In this document: positions 43,600-51,660 of the stretch, piece after piece
Position numbering within the stretch: the stretch's first letter is position 1
How the letters are laid out: every line of letters begins with the position of its first letter
Assembly: GCF_022968395.1 (NCBI RefSeq)
Contig: NZ_JALJQZ010000004.1
Coordinates: 35,316 to 99,315 of the forward strand
Length of the DNA stretch: 64,000 bases
Direction of reading: 5' to 3'
Origin: Affinirhizobium lemnae
GTDB lineage: Bacteria; Pseudomonadota; Alphaproteobacteria; Rhizobiales; Rhizobiaceae
Position numbers and translations under genes: made by a program
Notes under the pieces: generated by a model
Told to the model about the DNA's origin: nothing
The model's input: only the letters and a program-made list of their open reading frames with translations
Databases searched by the model: none

Positions 43600-43644
43600 A
43601 ATTCCGAGCCCCCGGAATTTCTTTTTGGAAGCTCCGGGGGCTCG
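43599..43644 (+). terminator. Overlapping alternative hairpins after the peptide gene
   Basis: Hairpin A: AAATTCCG / CGGAATTT (43599-43606, 43613-43620) then CTTTTT, an intrinsic terminator touching the stop codon. Hairpin B: CGAGCCCCCGGA / TCCGGGGGCTCG (43605-43616, 43633-43644), 12 perfect pairs. They share bases and cannot form together. They would cap abundant peptide mRNA while letting some transcription continue into the P450. Confidence 0.7.
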
Positions 43645-43784
43645 CCGGCCTTGCTCAATGCTGGTGCTTCGAATGTCACCCGTTTCATCATCTGATCGTA
43701 CACTCCAGTCAGAAGCAGAACTGACCCAAAGTTTATCGGAAATGCTCTAAGAAACTCGCTTTTCAATTATAGCTGCCAGTTGAT

Positions 43785-45137
43785 ATGGCTTCCATCGAAG
43801 ACAACCAAAGAAGTATACCTAGCATTCGCAGACGAATGCTACTTGGCAACAGTATTCGATTTCGGTGGGATCCGCTTTCGTTCCTGTCTGCGTGTCAGGG
43901 GATCGATGGCCCGATTGTTGCTATCGAGGACGGACTTTATCTTGTCAGTGGGCCTGAACTTATCGAGACGATACTTCACAATCGCGATGATATCTTCCTG
44001 AAAACCGGTTCTTCTGAAGCTGGCGATATGGTGAGTTTTCCATCCTCGCTCATGAATAGCTCAGGCGAGGACTGGAGCTTGAAACGCCGGGCAATGCAGC
44101 CGGACTTTACCCTAAGGAGAGTTGCCTCCGGCCTGAGTTCGACGCGAGTGATTACCGAGGCTCATCTTGAGCAATGGCAGACGGGACCTCGCTCGGGCGA
44201 CATCAGGAAGCTTTTGCAGGAGCTGTGCCTAGATGTTGGCTGCCAGTTTCTGCTTGGTACCGTGCTTGACGAAGAGGGGAAGGAGGCCTTCTTGGTGCTT
44301 TCCGATGCTATCATCCTCAAGACGCGCGAACCTGTGCGTCTTCCACTCCATTGCTTTGACAGAACCAGTTACCGTCTGACAAGCGCCCGCGAGGCAGCAA
44401 AGGCTGTGGCGCGTGCGGCGATTGCCAGAGCTGGTCAAGAGCATGGCAAAGCCGGAAGCAATAATTGGATTGGCTCATTCGTCAACCGGACCTCCGTTGA
44501 AGACGCCGAATGGCTGTGTGACGAATTTTGTGCGATGGTTCTGTCAGGGATTGAACCCATGTCCGCCGGCCTGACCTGGACCTTGCACCTGCTGACGTCG
44601 CATCCAGACGTATTGCAGCGCGTCATTGCGGAAGTCGATGCATTGAGCAGCAGCGAATGGGCGGCAGGCGAGGGGCTGGCAGGCCTGCATCCATTTCCTG
44701 AAGCCCGTGCTTCGTTGCTGGAAGCATTACGACTGTTTCCGCCAGCCTGGCTTACCGGGCGAACTGTTGCCCGAGATACCATGCTCGGCGACTTTTTTCT
44801 CGCTGCGGGTAGCGCAGTCATGATCAGCCCATGGATCAACCACCGCAGTGCCCGGTTTTTTGACGAACCTGATCGCTTCAGGCCGGACCGTTGGATGGAC
44901 GGGACATTGCAGCAGCGCTTACCGCGCTATGCATTCTTCCCGTTTGGCGGCGGCATAAGGCGCTGTATCGGCGAGCATTTCAGCCTCACGCATATGGCGT
45001 TCATACTGGTTTGCATATTGAAGCGGTTTATCCTGAAGCCACCGTCGAAAACGCAGGTGAAGGCTTATCCAGCACTTGTTCTGCGCCCTCTGGGCGTAAA
45101 GCTGGCCCTAATGCCGCGCGCGACCGCGGCTTACTAG
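43785..45137 (+). CDS. Cytochrome P450 (putative peptide-modifying)
   Basis: P450 of 450 residues without a membrane anchor. The heme loop FFPFGGGIRRCIG carries Cys394, the ExxR motif is EALR (313-316), the C-helix W97...R101 pair is present, and FDEPDRFRPDRW matches the meander. In the I helix the usual acid-threonine pair reads GIEPM: Glu257 is kept but the oxygen-activating Thr is replaced by Pro258, as in some P450s that do coupling rather than simple hydroxylation. No ferredoxin or reductase is adjacent. Ribosome site is weak. Placed between the peptide and methyltransferase genes, it may form aryl-aryl or aryl-ether bonds in the peptide. Confidence 0.87.
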   Translation: MASIEDNQRSIPSIRRRMLLGNSIRFRWDPLSFLSACQGIDGPIVAIEDGLYLVSGPELIETILHNRDDIFLKTGSSEAGDMVSFPSSLMNSSGEDWSLKRRAMQPDFTLRRVASGLSSTRVITEAHLEQWQTGPRSGDIRKLLQELCLDVGCQFLLGTVLDEEGKEAFLVLSDAIILKTREPVRLPLHCFDRTSYRLTSAREAAKAVARAAIARAGQEHGKAGSNNWIGSFVNRTSVEDAEWLCDEFCAMVLSGIEPMSAGLTWTLHLLTSHPDVLQRVIAEVDALSSSEWAAGEGLAGLHPFPEARASLLEALRLFPPAWLTGRTVARDTMLGDFFLAAGSAVMISPWINHRSARFFDEPDRFRPDRWMDGTLQQRLPRYAFFPFGGGIRRCIGEHFSLTHMAFILVCILKRFILKPPSKTQVKAYPALVLRPLGVKLALMPRATAAY

Positions 45138-45150
45138 AAAGGAAGCGCAG

Positions 45151-45900
45151 ATGGACGCTCATGCAGTCAACAATTACGAGAGTTATGCAGAGTTCTACGA
45201 CAGCTGGCAGGACTCCTGGCCTGAGAGTGTCATGACACCCTGCGTCAATATGCTTGCGGACATAGCCGCTGGTCGACCCGCGCTTGAACTTGCCGTGGGA
45301 ACGGGACGTATTGCGCTGCCGCTTTCCCAGCGTGGAATTGAAGTCTCGGGTGTTGATCTTTCGGAATCCATGCTGGCCCGACTCAGGCGGAAGCCCGGAG
45401 CTGAAAAGCTCTCGATCACACAGGGTGACATGGCGGATGTACCATTCGAGGGTCCATTCGGACTGATTTATTGTGTCGCTTCCTTCGAATATCTCCTGAA
45501 ACAGGAAGATCAATTACGGTTTTTCGTCAATGTTGAAAAACGGCTGGCCACCGGGGGCTCATTGATCATCCAGACGATCATTCCGAACGACGCGATTTTC
45601 AGCAATGACTTCCGCTTAAATCGTATGTCCGACCTGCCGTCGGGTGACTTCGAGATGGCTTCTGTCATGCTCATGGGCGTGAAAGGTGATCCTGTTAACC
45701 AGTTTCTGGACCAGCGCATCATGGTGCTAGGTGAGAAGCCGAAGGTCTTTCACCACAAGATCCGCTTCGTATGGCCGAATGAGCTTGACCTGCTTGCACG
45801 CTGTGCGGGGCTCGCTCTCCATGCGCGATGGGGTAACTGGCAGCGCGATACGTTTGTTTCGACAAGTAGATTGGTGATTTCAGAATATCGCAGAGCCTGA
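45151..45900 (+). CDS. SAM-dependent class I methyltransferase
   Basis: Methyltransferase of 249 residues. Motif I is ALELAVGTGRIALPL (45-59), then the acidic VSGVDLSESMLARLR and ITQGDMADVPFEGPFGLIYC, all of the Rossmann SAM-binding fold; the remaining part fits small-molecule O- or N-methyltransferases. AAGGAAGCGC precedes the ATG, 13 bases after the P450 stop, so the two are co-transcribed. It could methylate a tyrosine hydroxyl or a terminus of the cross-linked peptide; the acceptor is unknown. Confidence 0.85.
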   Translation: MDAHAVNNYESYAEFYDSWQDSWPESVMTPCVNMLADIAAGRPALELAVGTGRIALPLSQRGIEVSGVDLSESMLARLRRKPGAEKLSITQGDMADVPFEGPFGLIYCVASFEYLLKQEDQLRFFVNVEKRLATGGSLIIQTIIPNDAIFSNDFRLNRMSDLPSGDFEMASVMLMGVKGDPVNQFLDQRIMVLGEKPKVFHHKIRFVWPNELDLLARCAGLALHARWGNWQRDTFVSTSRLVISEYRRA

Positions 45901-45925
45901 TCGCAAAGCGGTGCACTGGAGCATC

Positions 45926-46021
45926 TCCGGTTAAAACGGGATCACCTGCAATGCTCTATCTCATTGTTTTTACGCAGTCCCGACGTAAAACCGCTGACCC
46001 ACTTTTGCTGGACCTGCACTA
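45926..46021. repeat. Dispersed rhizobial intergenic repeat (copy 1)
   Basis: Sequence with ATGCTCTATCTCATTGTTTT and, further on, GTAAAACCGCTGACCCACTT, a type of intergenic repeat I know from many Agrobacterium and Rhizobium genomes. Shorter relatives occur at about 57618-57655 and 60838-60898. It fills the gap between methyltransferase and sulfotransferase. Confidence 0.6.
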
Positions 46022-46033
46022 GGGAGAGATCAT

Positions 46034-46729
46034 ATGGGCCTTTCTGTAATCGGGGCCGGGCTGGGGCGAACCGGCACCCTGTCCTTAAAGCTGGCACTTG
46101 AGCATCTGGGATTGGATCCCTGCTATCACATCATGGAGATCGCGGCGACGGTGCGTAGGTCTCTGCCGCTCTGGAACAATGCAATCGCCGGGTTCGCTGA
46201 CTGGGACCGTATCTTCGAAGGATACAATGCAAGCGTCGATTATCCGGGTTGCCTTTTCTGGAGGGAGCTACTGGTGCATTATCCGCAAGCCAAAGTCGTT
46301 TTGACCGTGCGCGACCCTGATGCCTGGTTTGAATCCGTGACCGAAACGATTTTTCCCGTGGTCAGGAAGGGCACTTTGCTTGGCCGGGATGGACTTATGC
46401 TAAGCGATTTTTTGCGGAAGGATTTTGGCGACCGCATAGGTGACCGAGCTTTTATGACGGACTACTTCCGTCGCTGGAATCAATCGGTCATCGATGAGGT
46501 TCCCGCTGATCGCTTGCTCGTCCTGACGCCAGCGGACGGATGGGACCCGCTTTGCGCGTTTCTTGGCCTCAAGTGCCCTGACCGGCCCTATCCTTGGCTT
46601 CACGCTCGGGTCAAGAAGTCGCGCTGGCAGCTGTTCCGCAGAACGCCCATGCCGGAGCAGAAGCCTGAAGAGCTGGAGATCAACACCCGCAAGTATCTCG
46701 ATGATTTGCGCCAATCGGCATTTGGTTGA
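46034..46729 (+). CDS. PAPS-dependent sulfotransferase family protein
   Basis: Sulfotransferase-type P-loop protein of 231 residues. The 5'-phosphosulfate-binding loop is GAGLGRTGTLSLKLAL near the N-terminus, and the 3'-phosphate motif is VVLTVRDPDAWFESVTE (about 89-105). This matches the compact sulfotransferase group (with YHIMEI and the C-terminal WD/FL region) found in diverse bacteria and fungi. GGGAGAG precedes the ATG. With APS kinase on the other side of the peptide gene it implies O-sulfation, for instance of a tyrosine phenol. It is separated from the methyltransferase by a repeat, so membership of the same pathway is likely but not certain. Confidence 0.75.
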   Translation: MGLSVIGAGLGRTGTLSLKLALEHLGLDPCYHIMEIAATVRRSLPLWNNAIAGFADWDRIFEGYNASVDYPGCLFWRELLVHYPQAKVVLTVRDPDAWFESVTETIFPVVRKGTLLGRDGLMLSDFLRKDFGDRIGDRAFMTDYFRRWNQSVIDEVPADRLLVLTPADGWDPLCAFLGLKCPDRPYPWLHARVKKSRWQLFRRTPMPEQKPEELEINTRKYLDDLRQSAFG

Positions 46730-46970
46730 TCTTCTGTTCGCAGGTATCCTGGATACCAATGACAAGCGAAGCGGAGCGATCGGTGGGGCGAGCGAGTTTG
46801 CCGGAAATGCTCTGGTCATCAAAACAGAATTTCGCCAACCGTTTCGTTGATGATATTTTTTTGGGCGATTTCATCTATCGTTGACGACAAAGCTCGCTGC
46901 GGCGTCGGCTCTACCTTCCGTACGTTTTGCCTTTCGTGGCCAATACCTGAGTAGCGGTAGGGGCTCGCAC
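46730..46970. other. Intergenic, no gene seen
   Basis: Convergent gap between the sulfotransferase and the SorC gene. It contains a perfect 15-base palindrome GGTATCCTGGATACC (46743-46757). No coding sequence or clear terminator recognised. Confidence 0.4.
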
Positions 46971-47945
46971 TTATTTCCCGATAGTCTCCAGGATCTGCGC
47001 CGCGTCTCCATCAATAATCAAGCCGTTGATGATTCCGCTGCGCAACAGCGCGCGCGCGGCGATTGCTTTCTCCTGTCCGGCAATCAGTAAAACGACCTTG
47101 ATTTTCATCAATTCCCGCAGTCCCACCGCGATCGTTCGCTTACTGATGCTGTGCATCACTTCCTTGCCATCGCAGTCGAAGAAGATCCCATTTGTATCGC
47201 CAATCGCACCGATCGCTCGAAGGCTTTCCAGCTCGGCTCTGCTAATCATGCCTTGAAGCCGCAGCAGAGACCGTTCTGTCAATTCTCCGGCGCTGATAAA
47301 ACATACGGAAGCAGAATGGGCTATTTCCATCGCCTTCATGACGGAGCGCTGCGACATCAGCACCTTCCGGTCTTCCTCGCTGTCGGCAATGAATGGAACG
47401 GGTAGGAAAAACCCTTCCCCACCTGTGCGTCGCGCTAGGCTATGAACAACTTCGAACGGATTGTAGGCGTTATTCGCCGTCAATGAGCCCATCATCGAAA
47501 TGAATTTTGCGTGTGGTGCGCGGACACCTGCCAGTTGAAGTGTCATTTGCTCGATGGTTCGGCCCCAGCCGGTTCCTACAGTGATTTCATCATGCTCTAT
47601 CAGCAGCTTCTTGAGGTAGTTTGCAGCCGCGACACCGACGGCACGAAAGGCAATCTGCTTTTGCACTTCAGAGTCAGTCTTATCATCACCAAAGCCGAAG
47701 GCAGGCGTTGTGATGCAAAAATCAAGGCCAAACCTGTGTTCCAGTTCGGTTTCCAGCGGCAATGGGCCAGCCCGCTGGTGATCGATTGAAATACTGACGA
47801 GGCCGGTTTCCCTGGCCTCCGAGAGCATTTTGTTCACGCGGGCGCGGGTTAGCCCCAAGCGCGCCGCCGTCATCTCCTGGTTGAGGCCGCCGACATAGTA
47901 GTACCACGCCGCTCGCACGATCAGGTCGTCATCGTTCTCGCTCAA
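46971..47945 (-). CDS. SorC-family transcriptional regulator
   Basis: A regulator of 324 residues: an N-terminal helix-turn-helix (YYVGGLNQEMTAARLGLTRA, then RVNKMLSEARETGLV) and a sugar-isomerase-like effector domain with VGTGWGRTIEQM and the final LLRSGIINGLIIDGDAAQIL. SorC proteins sense sugar phosphates or polyols. The start is TTG at 47945: AGGAGGAAAGA lies just upstream, and the longer frame from 47966 would include that ribosome site and an operator repeat. It is divergent from the ABC sugar operon. Confidence 0.87.
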   Translation of the reverse strand: MSENDDDLIVRAAWYYYVGGLNQEMTAARLGLTRARVNKMLSEARETGLVSISIDHQRAGPLPLETELEHRFGLDFCITTPAFGFGDDKTDSEVQKQIAFRAVGVAAANYLKKLLIEHDEITVGTGWGRTIEQMTLQLAGVRAPHAKFISMMGSLTANNAYNPFEVVHSLARRTGGEGFFLPVPFIADSEEDRKVLMSQRSVMKAMEIAHSASVCFISAGELTERSLLRLQGMISRAELESLRAIGAIGDTNGIFFDCDGKEVMHSISKRTIAVGLRELMKIKVVLLIAGQEKAIAARALLRSGIINGLIIDGDAAQILETIGK

Positions 47946-47960
47946 AATCTTTCCTCCTCG

Positions 47961-48014
47961 TGACAAATGTAATTGTAGTTGACAAATGTAACGATGTGAA
48001 TATGACTAATGTCA
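47961..48014. promoter_or_regulatory. Three operator-like repeats for the SorC regulator
   Basis: TGACAAATGTAA at 47961-47972 and again at 47980-47991, then TGACTAATGTCA (perfect TGAC/GTCA dyad) at 48003-48014. The starts are 19 and 23 bases apart. The set covers the divergent promoter region and is the natural SorC binding site. Confidence 0.65.
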
Positions 48015-48075
48015 TTCGCGTAGGGAGCGCGAAAAATTGTGCGGGTCAATCTCATACCCGCGAGGAGGATCAGCA

Positions 48076-49023
48076 ATGTCTATGTTTTTCCGGAGGACGG
48101 CTTTCGCCGCCGCCGCAGGCCTTCTGTTGAGTTTTGTAAATGCTCAGGCCACCAACATCGCCTGGGTTCATTCCAACGCTGCCGCCCAATCCGAACAGCG
48201 GGTAAAGGCTGGCTTTGACGCCTGGCTCAAATCCAGTGCCAAGGACTGGAAGGTCAGTGTTCTGGATAGCGGAGGCTCTGGCGAGCGCACAGCATCCAAC
48301 CTTCAGGACGCAGCGTCGCGCGGCGTCGATGCCATCATCATCACGATGGCGGACTTGCGCGCCTCGCGAGCGGCGATCGATGCTGCGGTCAAGGCGAAGA
48401 TCCCGATTATCACTGTCGATAGCGGTTACGTGACGGGCGTTCTGGCCGATATCACCACGAACAACTGGGCCATGTCCGCCGATGTTTCGCCCTATCTGCT
48501 GAACGAGCTTGGCGGCAAGGGCAACATCATCTTCCTGCGCATGGCCGAGCACCACGGTACCCGCAAGCGTGGCGATGTGATGGCGACGATCCTGAAGGAA
48601 TATCCCGATGTGAAAGTGCTGGCCGAGCACAACATTAAATACACTGCCTTCTTCGAAGACACGACAACAACGATGCAGGACTATGCCTCGCGGTTTGGCG
48701 ACAAGATCGACGCCGTATGGGCCCCTTGGGATGAGCCCGCACAGGCTTCCATCAATGCGCTCAAAGCCGCCGGTCTTACCAAGGTGAAGGTCATCGGTAT
48801 AGACGGACACCCCAATGCGATTGCCGAAGTGTGCAAGCCGGACGGGATGATGATCGCCACCGTTTCCCAGCCGTTCGAAAAAATGGGCGCACAGGCCGGT
48901 CAGTGGATTGAGGACATTGTCGTCAAGAAGCAGGACGCAGCCAAGGTGATCCCGTCCAAGACCGTTTATCTGGATGCGCCGCTTGTTACCAAGCAGAACT
49001 GCAAAGACTTTCTGCCCAAGTAA
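48076..49023 (+). CDS. Sugar ABC transporter substrate-binding protein (RbsB type)
   Basis: Periplasmic binding protein of 315 residues. Sec signal MSMFFRRTAFAAAAGLLLSF ending near AQATN; mature part of the ribose/pentose group (ASRGVDAIIITMADLRASRA, VDSGYVTGVLADITTNNWAM, VIGIDGHPNAIAEVC). GAGGAGGATCAG before 48076 sets the start; the in-frame ATG at 48037 is upstream of that site. First gene of the SorC-controlled operon. Confidence 0.88.
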   Translation: MSMFFRRTAFAAAAGLLLSFVNAQATNIAWVHSNAAAQSEQRVKAGFDAWLKSSAKDWKVSVLDSGGSGERTASNLQDAASRGVDAIIITMADLRASRAAIDAAVKAKIPIITVDSGYVTGVLADITTNNWAMSADVSPYLLNELGGKGNIIFLRMAEHHGTRKRGDVMATILKEYPDVKVLAEHNIKYTAFFEDTTTTMQDYASRFGDKIDAVWAPWDEPAQASINALKAAGLTKVKVIGIDGHPNAIAEVCKPDGMMIATVSQPFEKMGAQAGQWIEDIVVKKQDAAKVIPSKTVYLDAPLVTKQNCKDFLPK

Positions 49024-49124
49024 CATCAGCGTCGTTACCCAGGCGACCGGCTGGCCCGGCCGGTCGCACCCTCATTTGACTCGCACGCATAACGCATTGC
49101 GGACCATTAAAACGGAGAAGGTGG

Positions 49125-50636
49125 ATGTCGGTCAGGCTCTCCGGAATTACCATGCAATATCCCGGTACACGGGCGCTGGATCATGTGGATGCCGATTTCA
49201 CCTTTCATGAGGTGCACGGCCTGATCGGCGAAAACGGTGCAGGTAAAACCACCCTTGTCAGCATTCTCGGTGGCAGCAAGCAGCCGACAGAAGGCACGCT
49301 TTACATCAATGACGCGAAGGCCGAGTTGGCAAGCGCAGGCGATGCGCTTCGCAAAGGCATAGCCCATGTGTCTCAGGAAGGTAGCCTCGTCGCCAGCCTT
49401 TCCGGTGCACAAAACATTCTGCTGGGAGACGAGCCCCGCAACCGGTTCGGCATTATCGACAAGCGCAATCTGGAGAAGCGGGCGGCGGACCTCATGTCCC
49501 ATTGGTTTCCGGACGTCTCTATCGATCTTTCCGAGCCGGTAGAATATCTGCCCATGGCAGACCAGAAGGTAATTGAGATTGTTCGCGCGCTACGCGGCGA
49601 TATCAAGCTTCTGATCCTGGATGAGCCAACGGCGACGCTGCCTGCTCGCGAAAAGGAAAATCTCTGGCGCATCATCCGGTCGCTGCCGAAACGCGGCGTC
49701 GGCGTTGTGCTGATCAGCCACTTTCTCTCAGAAGTCAAAGCGCTAAGCGACCGCATTACCGTGTTGCGCGACGGGCGGCACATCACAACGCTTCCGGGCT
49801 CCGAGGTGACTGAGGCACAGCTGGTGGACCTCATGTTGCAGCGAAATGGTCTGGCGGCAAGCCAGCAGGCATCTCAAGAGGAACGCTCTTTCGGCTCTGT
49901 CGTCCTGCAGCTCTCCGACTGGAAAGTCGGTGGTGTCGAGGTTGATAGTTTAAGCCTTCGCGCAGGCGAAATCCTGGGTCTGATCGGGCTGACGGGTGCG
50001 GGACATTTCGGGTTTGCACGCTCGCTCTATACCGGCGAAGGGTTCATTTCCGGCACAACGCTGTTTCGAGGCAAAGCCGTTCCAAATCTCAGCGCGCGCA
50101 TCATGAAGGCCAATGGCGTGGCATTCATTCCCGACCAGCGCATGGAAAATTCGCTGATCGGCGATTGGGATGTGCGGGAAAACCTTGCCATGGTGCATCC
50201 GGCCCGCGGAGCGCTGGGTAAAACCGGCATTCTGTCTCCTGCCCGCGAAGAGACGCATGCCCGCAATGCGATGTCGCTCTTCAATGTGAAGGCGCATTCC
50301 TCCGCCCAGAAGATCAAGGATCTGAGCGGTGGTAACAAGCAGAAGGTGTCGATCGGCAAGTGGCTTTACGGCACTCCGGATCGCTATAACCTGATGATCT
50401 TCGTCGAACCAACCGAAGGCGTGGATATTGGCGCAAAGCGCGAAATCCACCGTCATCTGAAACGAATGGCGAGCGAAGGGGCCGCCATTATCGTTGCTTC
50501 TTCGGATCTCATGGAAATCGCCGAGATTTCCGATCGCGTTATCGCCTTCGTTTCCGGTAAGGCAGGCCCGGAAATCGAAAGAGCCGCCTTCTCCGAATCC
50601 CGTTTCATTGCAGCCATGGCAGGAGTGACATCATGA
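49125..50636 (+). CDS. Sugar ABC transporter ATPase (RbsA type, two domains)
   Basis: Double ATPase of 503 residues. Domain 1: Walker A GENGAGKTTLVSILGG, signature-position LPMADQKVIEIVRAL, Walker B LLILDEPTATLPARE. Domain 2: degenerate Walker A GLTGAGHFGFA (no lysine) and strong LSGGNKQKVSIGKWL with EPTEGVDIGAKREIH. This asymmetry is normal for RbsA/XylG proteins. It overlaps the permease by ATGA. Confidence 0.9.
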   Translation: MSVRLSGITMQYPGTRALDHVDADFTFHEVHGLIGENGAGKTTLVSILGGSKQPTEGTLYINDAKAELASAGDALRKGIAHVSQEGSLVASLSGAQNILLGDEPRNRFGIIDKRNLEKRAADLMSHWFPDVSIDLSEPVEYLPMADQKVIEIVRALRGDIKLLILDEPTATLPAREKENLWRIIRSLPKRGVGVVLISHFLSEVKALSDRITVLRDGRHITTLPGSEVTEAQLVDLMLQRNGLAASQQASQEERSFGSVVLQLSDWKVGGVEVDSLSLRAGEILGLIGLTGAGHFGFARSLYTGEGFISGTTLFRGKAVPNLSARIMKANGVAFIPDQRMENSLIGDWDVRENLAMVHPARGALGKTGILSPAREETHARNAMSLFNVKAHSSAQKIKDLSGGNKQKVSIGKWLYGTPDRYNLMIFVEPTEGVDIGAKREIHRHLKRMASEGAAIIVASSDLMEIAEISDRVIAFVSGKAGPEIERAAFSESRFIAAMAGVTS

Positions 50637-51625
50637 GCGCGCAGGCACGCCCAGCGGCAGAAATTCGTTCGCACGCAGCCGAGAAGGGTAAGAGCCAGTG
50701 GCTGCTGAAATACAGCACGCTCATTGCTTTGGTCATCCTGTTCCTCGGTTTTGCCCTGACCGTGGACCGGTTCCTGACAACCTCGAACCTGCTGAACATC
50801 GTGCAGCAGATTTCCATGCTGACCATTGTCGGGGCGGGCCTGACCTTCGGCTTCGGTGCGAAGGAGATGGACCTTTCGGTCGGCTATACGGTGGGTTTAA
50901 CTGGCATTCTGGTGCCGCTGATGCTGATTTCCGGCGTGCCGCTGCCGTTGGCGCTTCTGGGCGGCATTGCCGCTGGCTTTGCCGTCGGCGCTGCGAATTC
51001 GATGTTGGTAACGCTCATCGGCATTCCATCGCTCATTGCAACGCTTGCCACTGGCTCCATCCTTTACGGCCTGAACTTCATGACAACGGGTGGCCGTGCG
51101 ATCTACGGCGGTCTGCCGGATACCTATCTCTGGCTTGGTCAGGGGCAGCTTCTCGGTATTCCGGTTCTTGCCTATGCCATGGTGCTGTTTGTACTCCTGG
51201 CCTGGTTCCTCATGGAACGCACCATTTTCGGCCGCTACATATATGCGGTCGGCGGCAACCTGAAGGCTGCTGAACTTTCAGGGGTCAATGGCCGCTTCTA
51301 TCGCTCGGCAGCGCTTGTTGTGTGCAGCCTGTTTGCCGCCGTGGCGGGCATGCTTCTTGCCGCACGTCTAGGGTCTGGCCAGCCGAATGCCGGCGAGCGC
51401 TATCTGCTTGATGGTCTGGCCACTGTCTTCATTGGTATGACCATGATCCGGCCTGGAACCGCCACCGTCATCGGCACCTTCTTTGGTGCACTGTTCATCG
51501 GCGTCATCAACAATGGCCTCAACCTCATCGGCATGGATACCTACATCCAGAGCATCGTGAAGGGCCTGATCATCCTTGTGGCTGTCGCCATCGTCTCCAG
51601 AACCACCAATCTTCGGCTTCTGTGA
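50633..51625 (+). CDS. Sugar ABC transporter permease (RbsC type)
   Basis: Inner-membrane permease of 330 residues with about ten hydrophobic segments and the RbsC motifs MLTIVGAGLTFGFGAKEMDL, GIPSLIATLATGSILYGL, GNLKAAELSGVNGRFYR and ending ISRTTN-like VSRTTNLRLL. Coupled to the ATPase by overlap; 35 bases separate it from the E1 alpha gene. Confidence 0.88.
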   Translation: MSAQARPAAEIRSHAAEKGKSQWLLKYSTLIALVILFLGFALTVDRFLTTSNLLNIVQQISMLTIVGAGLTFGFGAKEMDLSVGYTVGLTGILVPLMLISGVPLPLALLGGIAAGFAVGAANSMLVTLIGIPSLIATLATGSILYGLNFMTTGGRAIYGGLPDTYLWLGQGQLLGIPVLAYAMVLFVLLAWFLMERTIFGRYIYAVGGNLKAAELSGVNGRFYRSAALVVCSLFAAVAGMLLAARLGSGQPNAGERYLLDGLATVFIGMTMIRPGTATVIGTFFGALFIGVINNGLNLIGMDTYIQSIVKGLIILVAVAIVSRTTNLRLL

Positions 51626-51660
51626 TTGCGATGCGGCCCAGTTCAATTCGGAGTACCTCC

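Noticed and set aside
43600..43784. Further small peptide genes between the candidate precursor and the P450
   Set aside because: No ATG frame with a good ribosome site and a sensible end was seen; most of the stretch is hairpin and non-coding.
42653..46729. Reading APS kinase and sulfotransferase as nodulation genes (nodQ/nodH)
   Set aside because: The kinase is not fused to a CysN part, the sulfotransferase is of a different small family, and no other nod gene or nod box was noticed.
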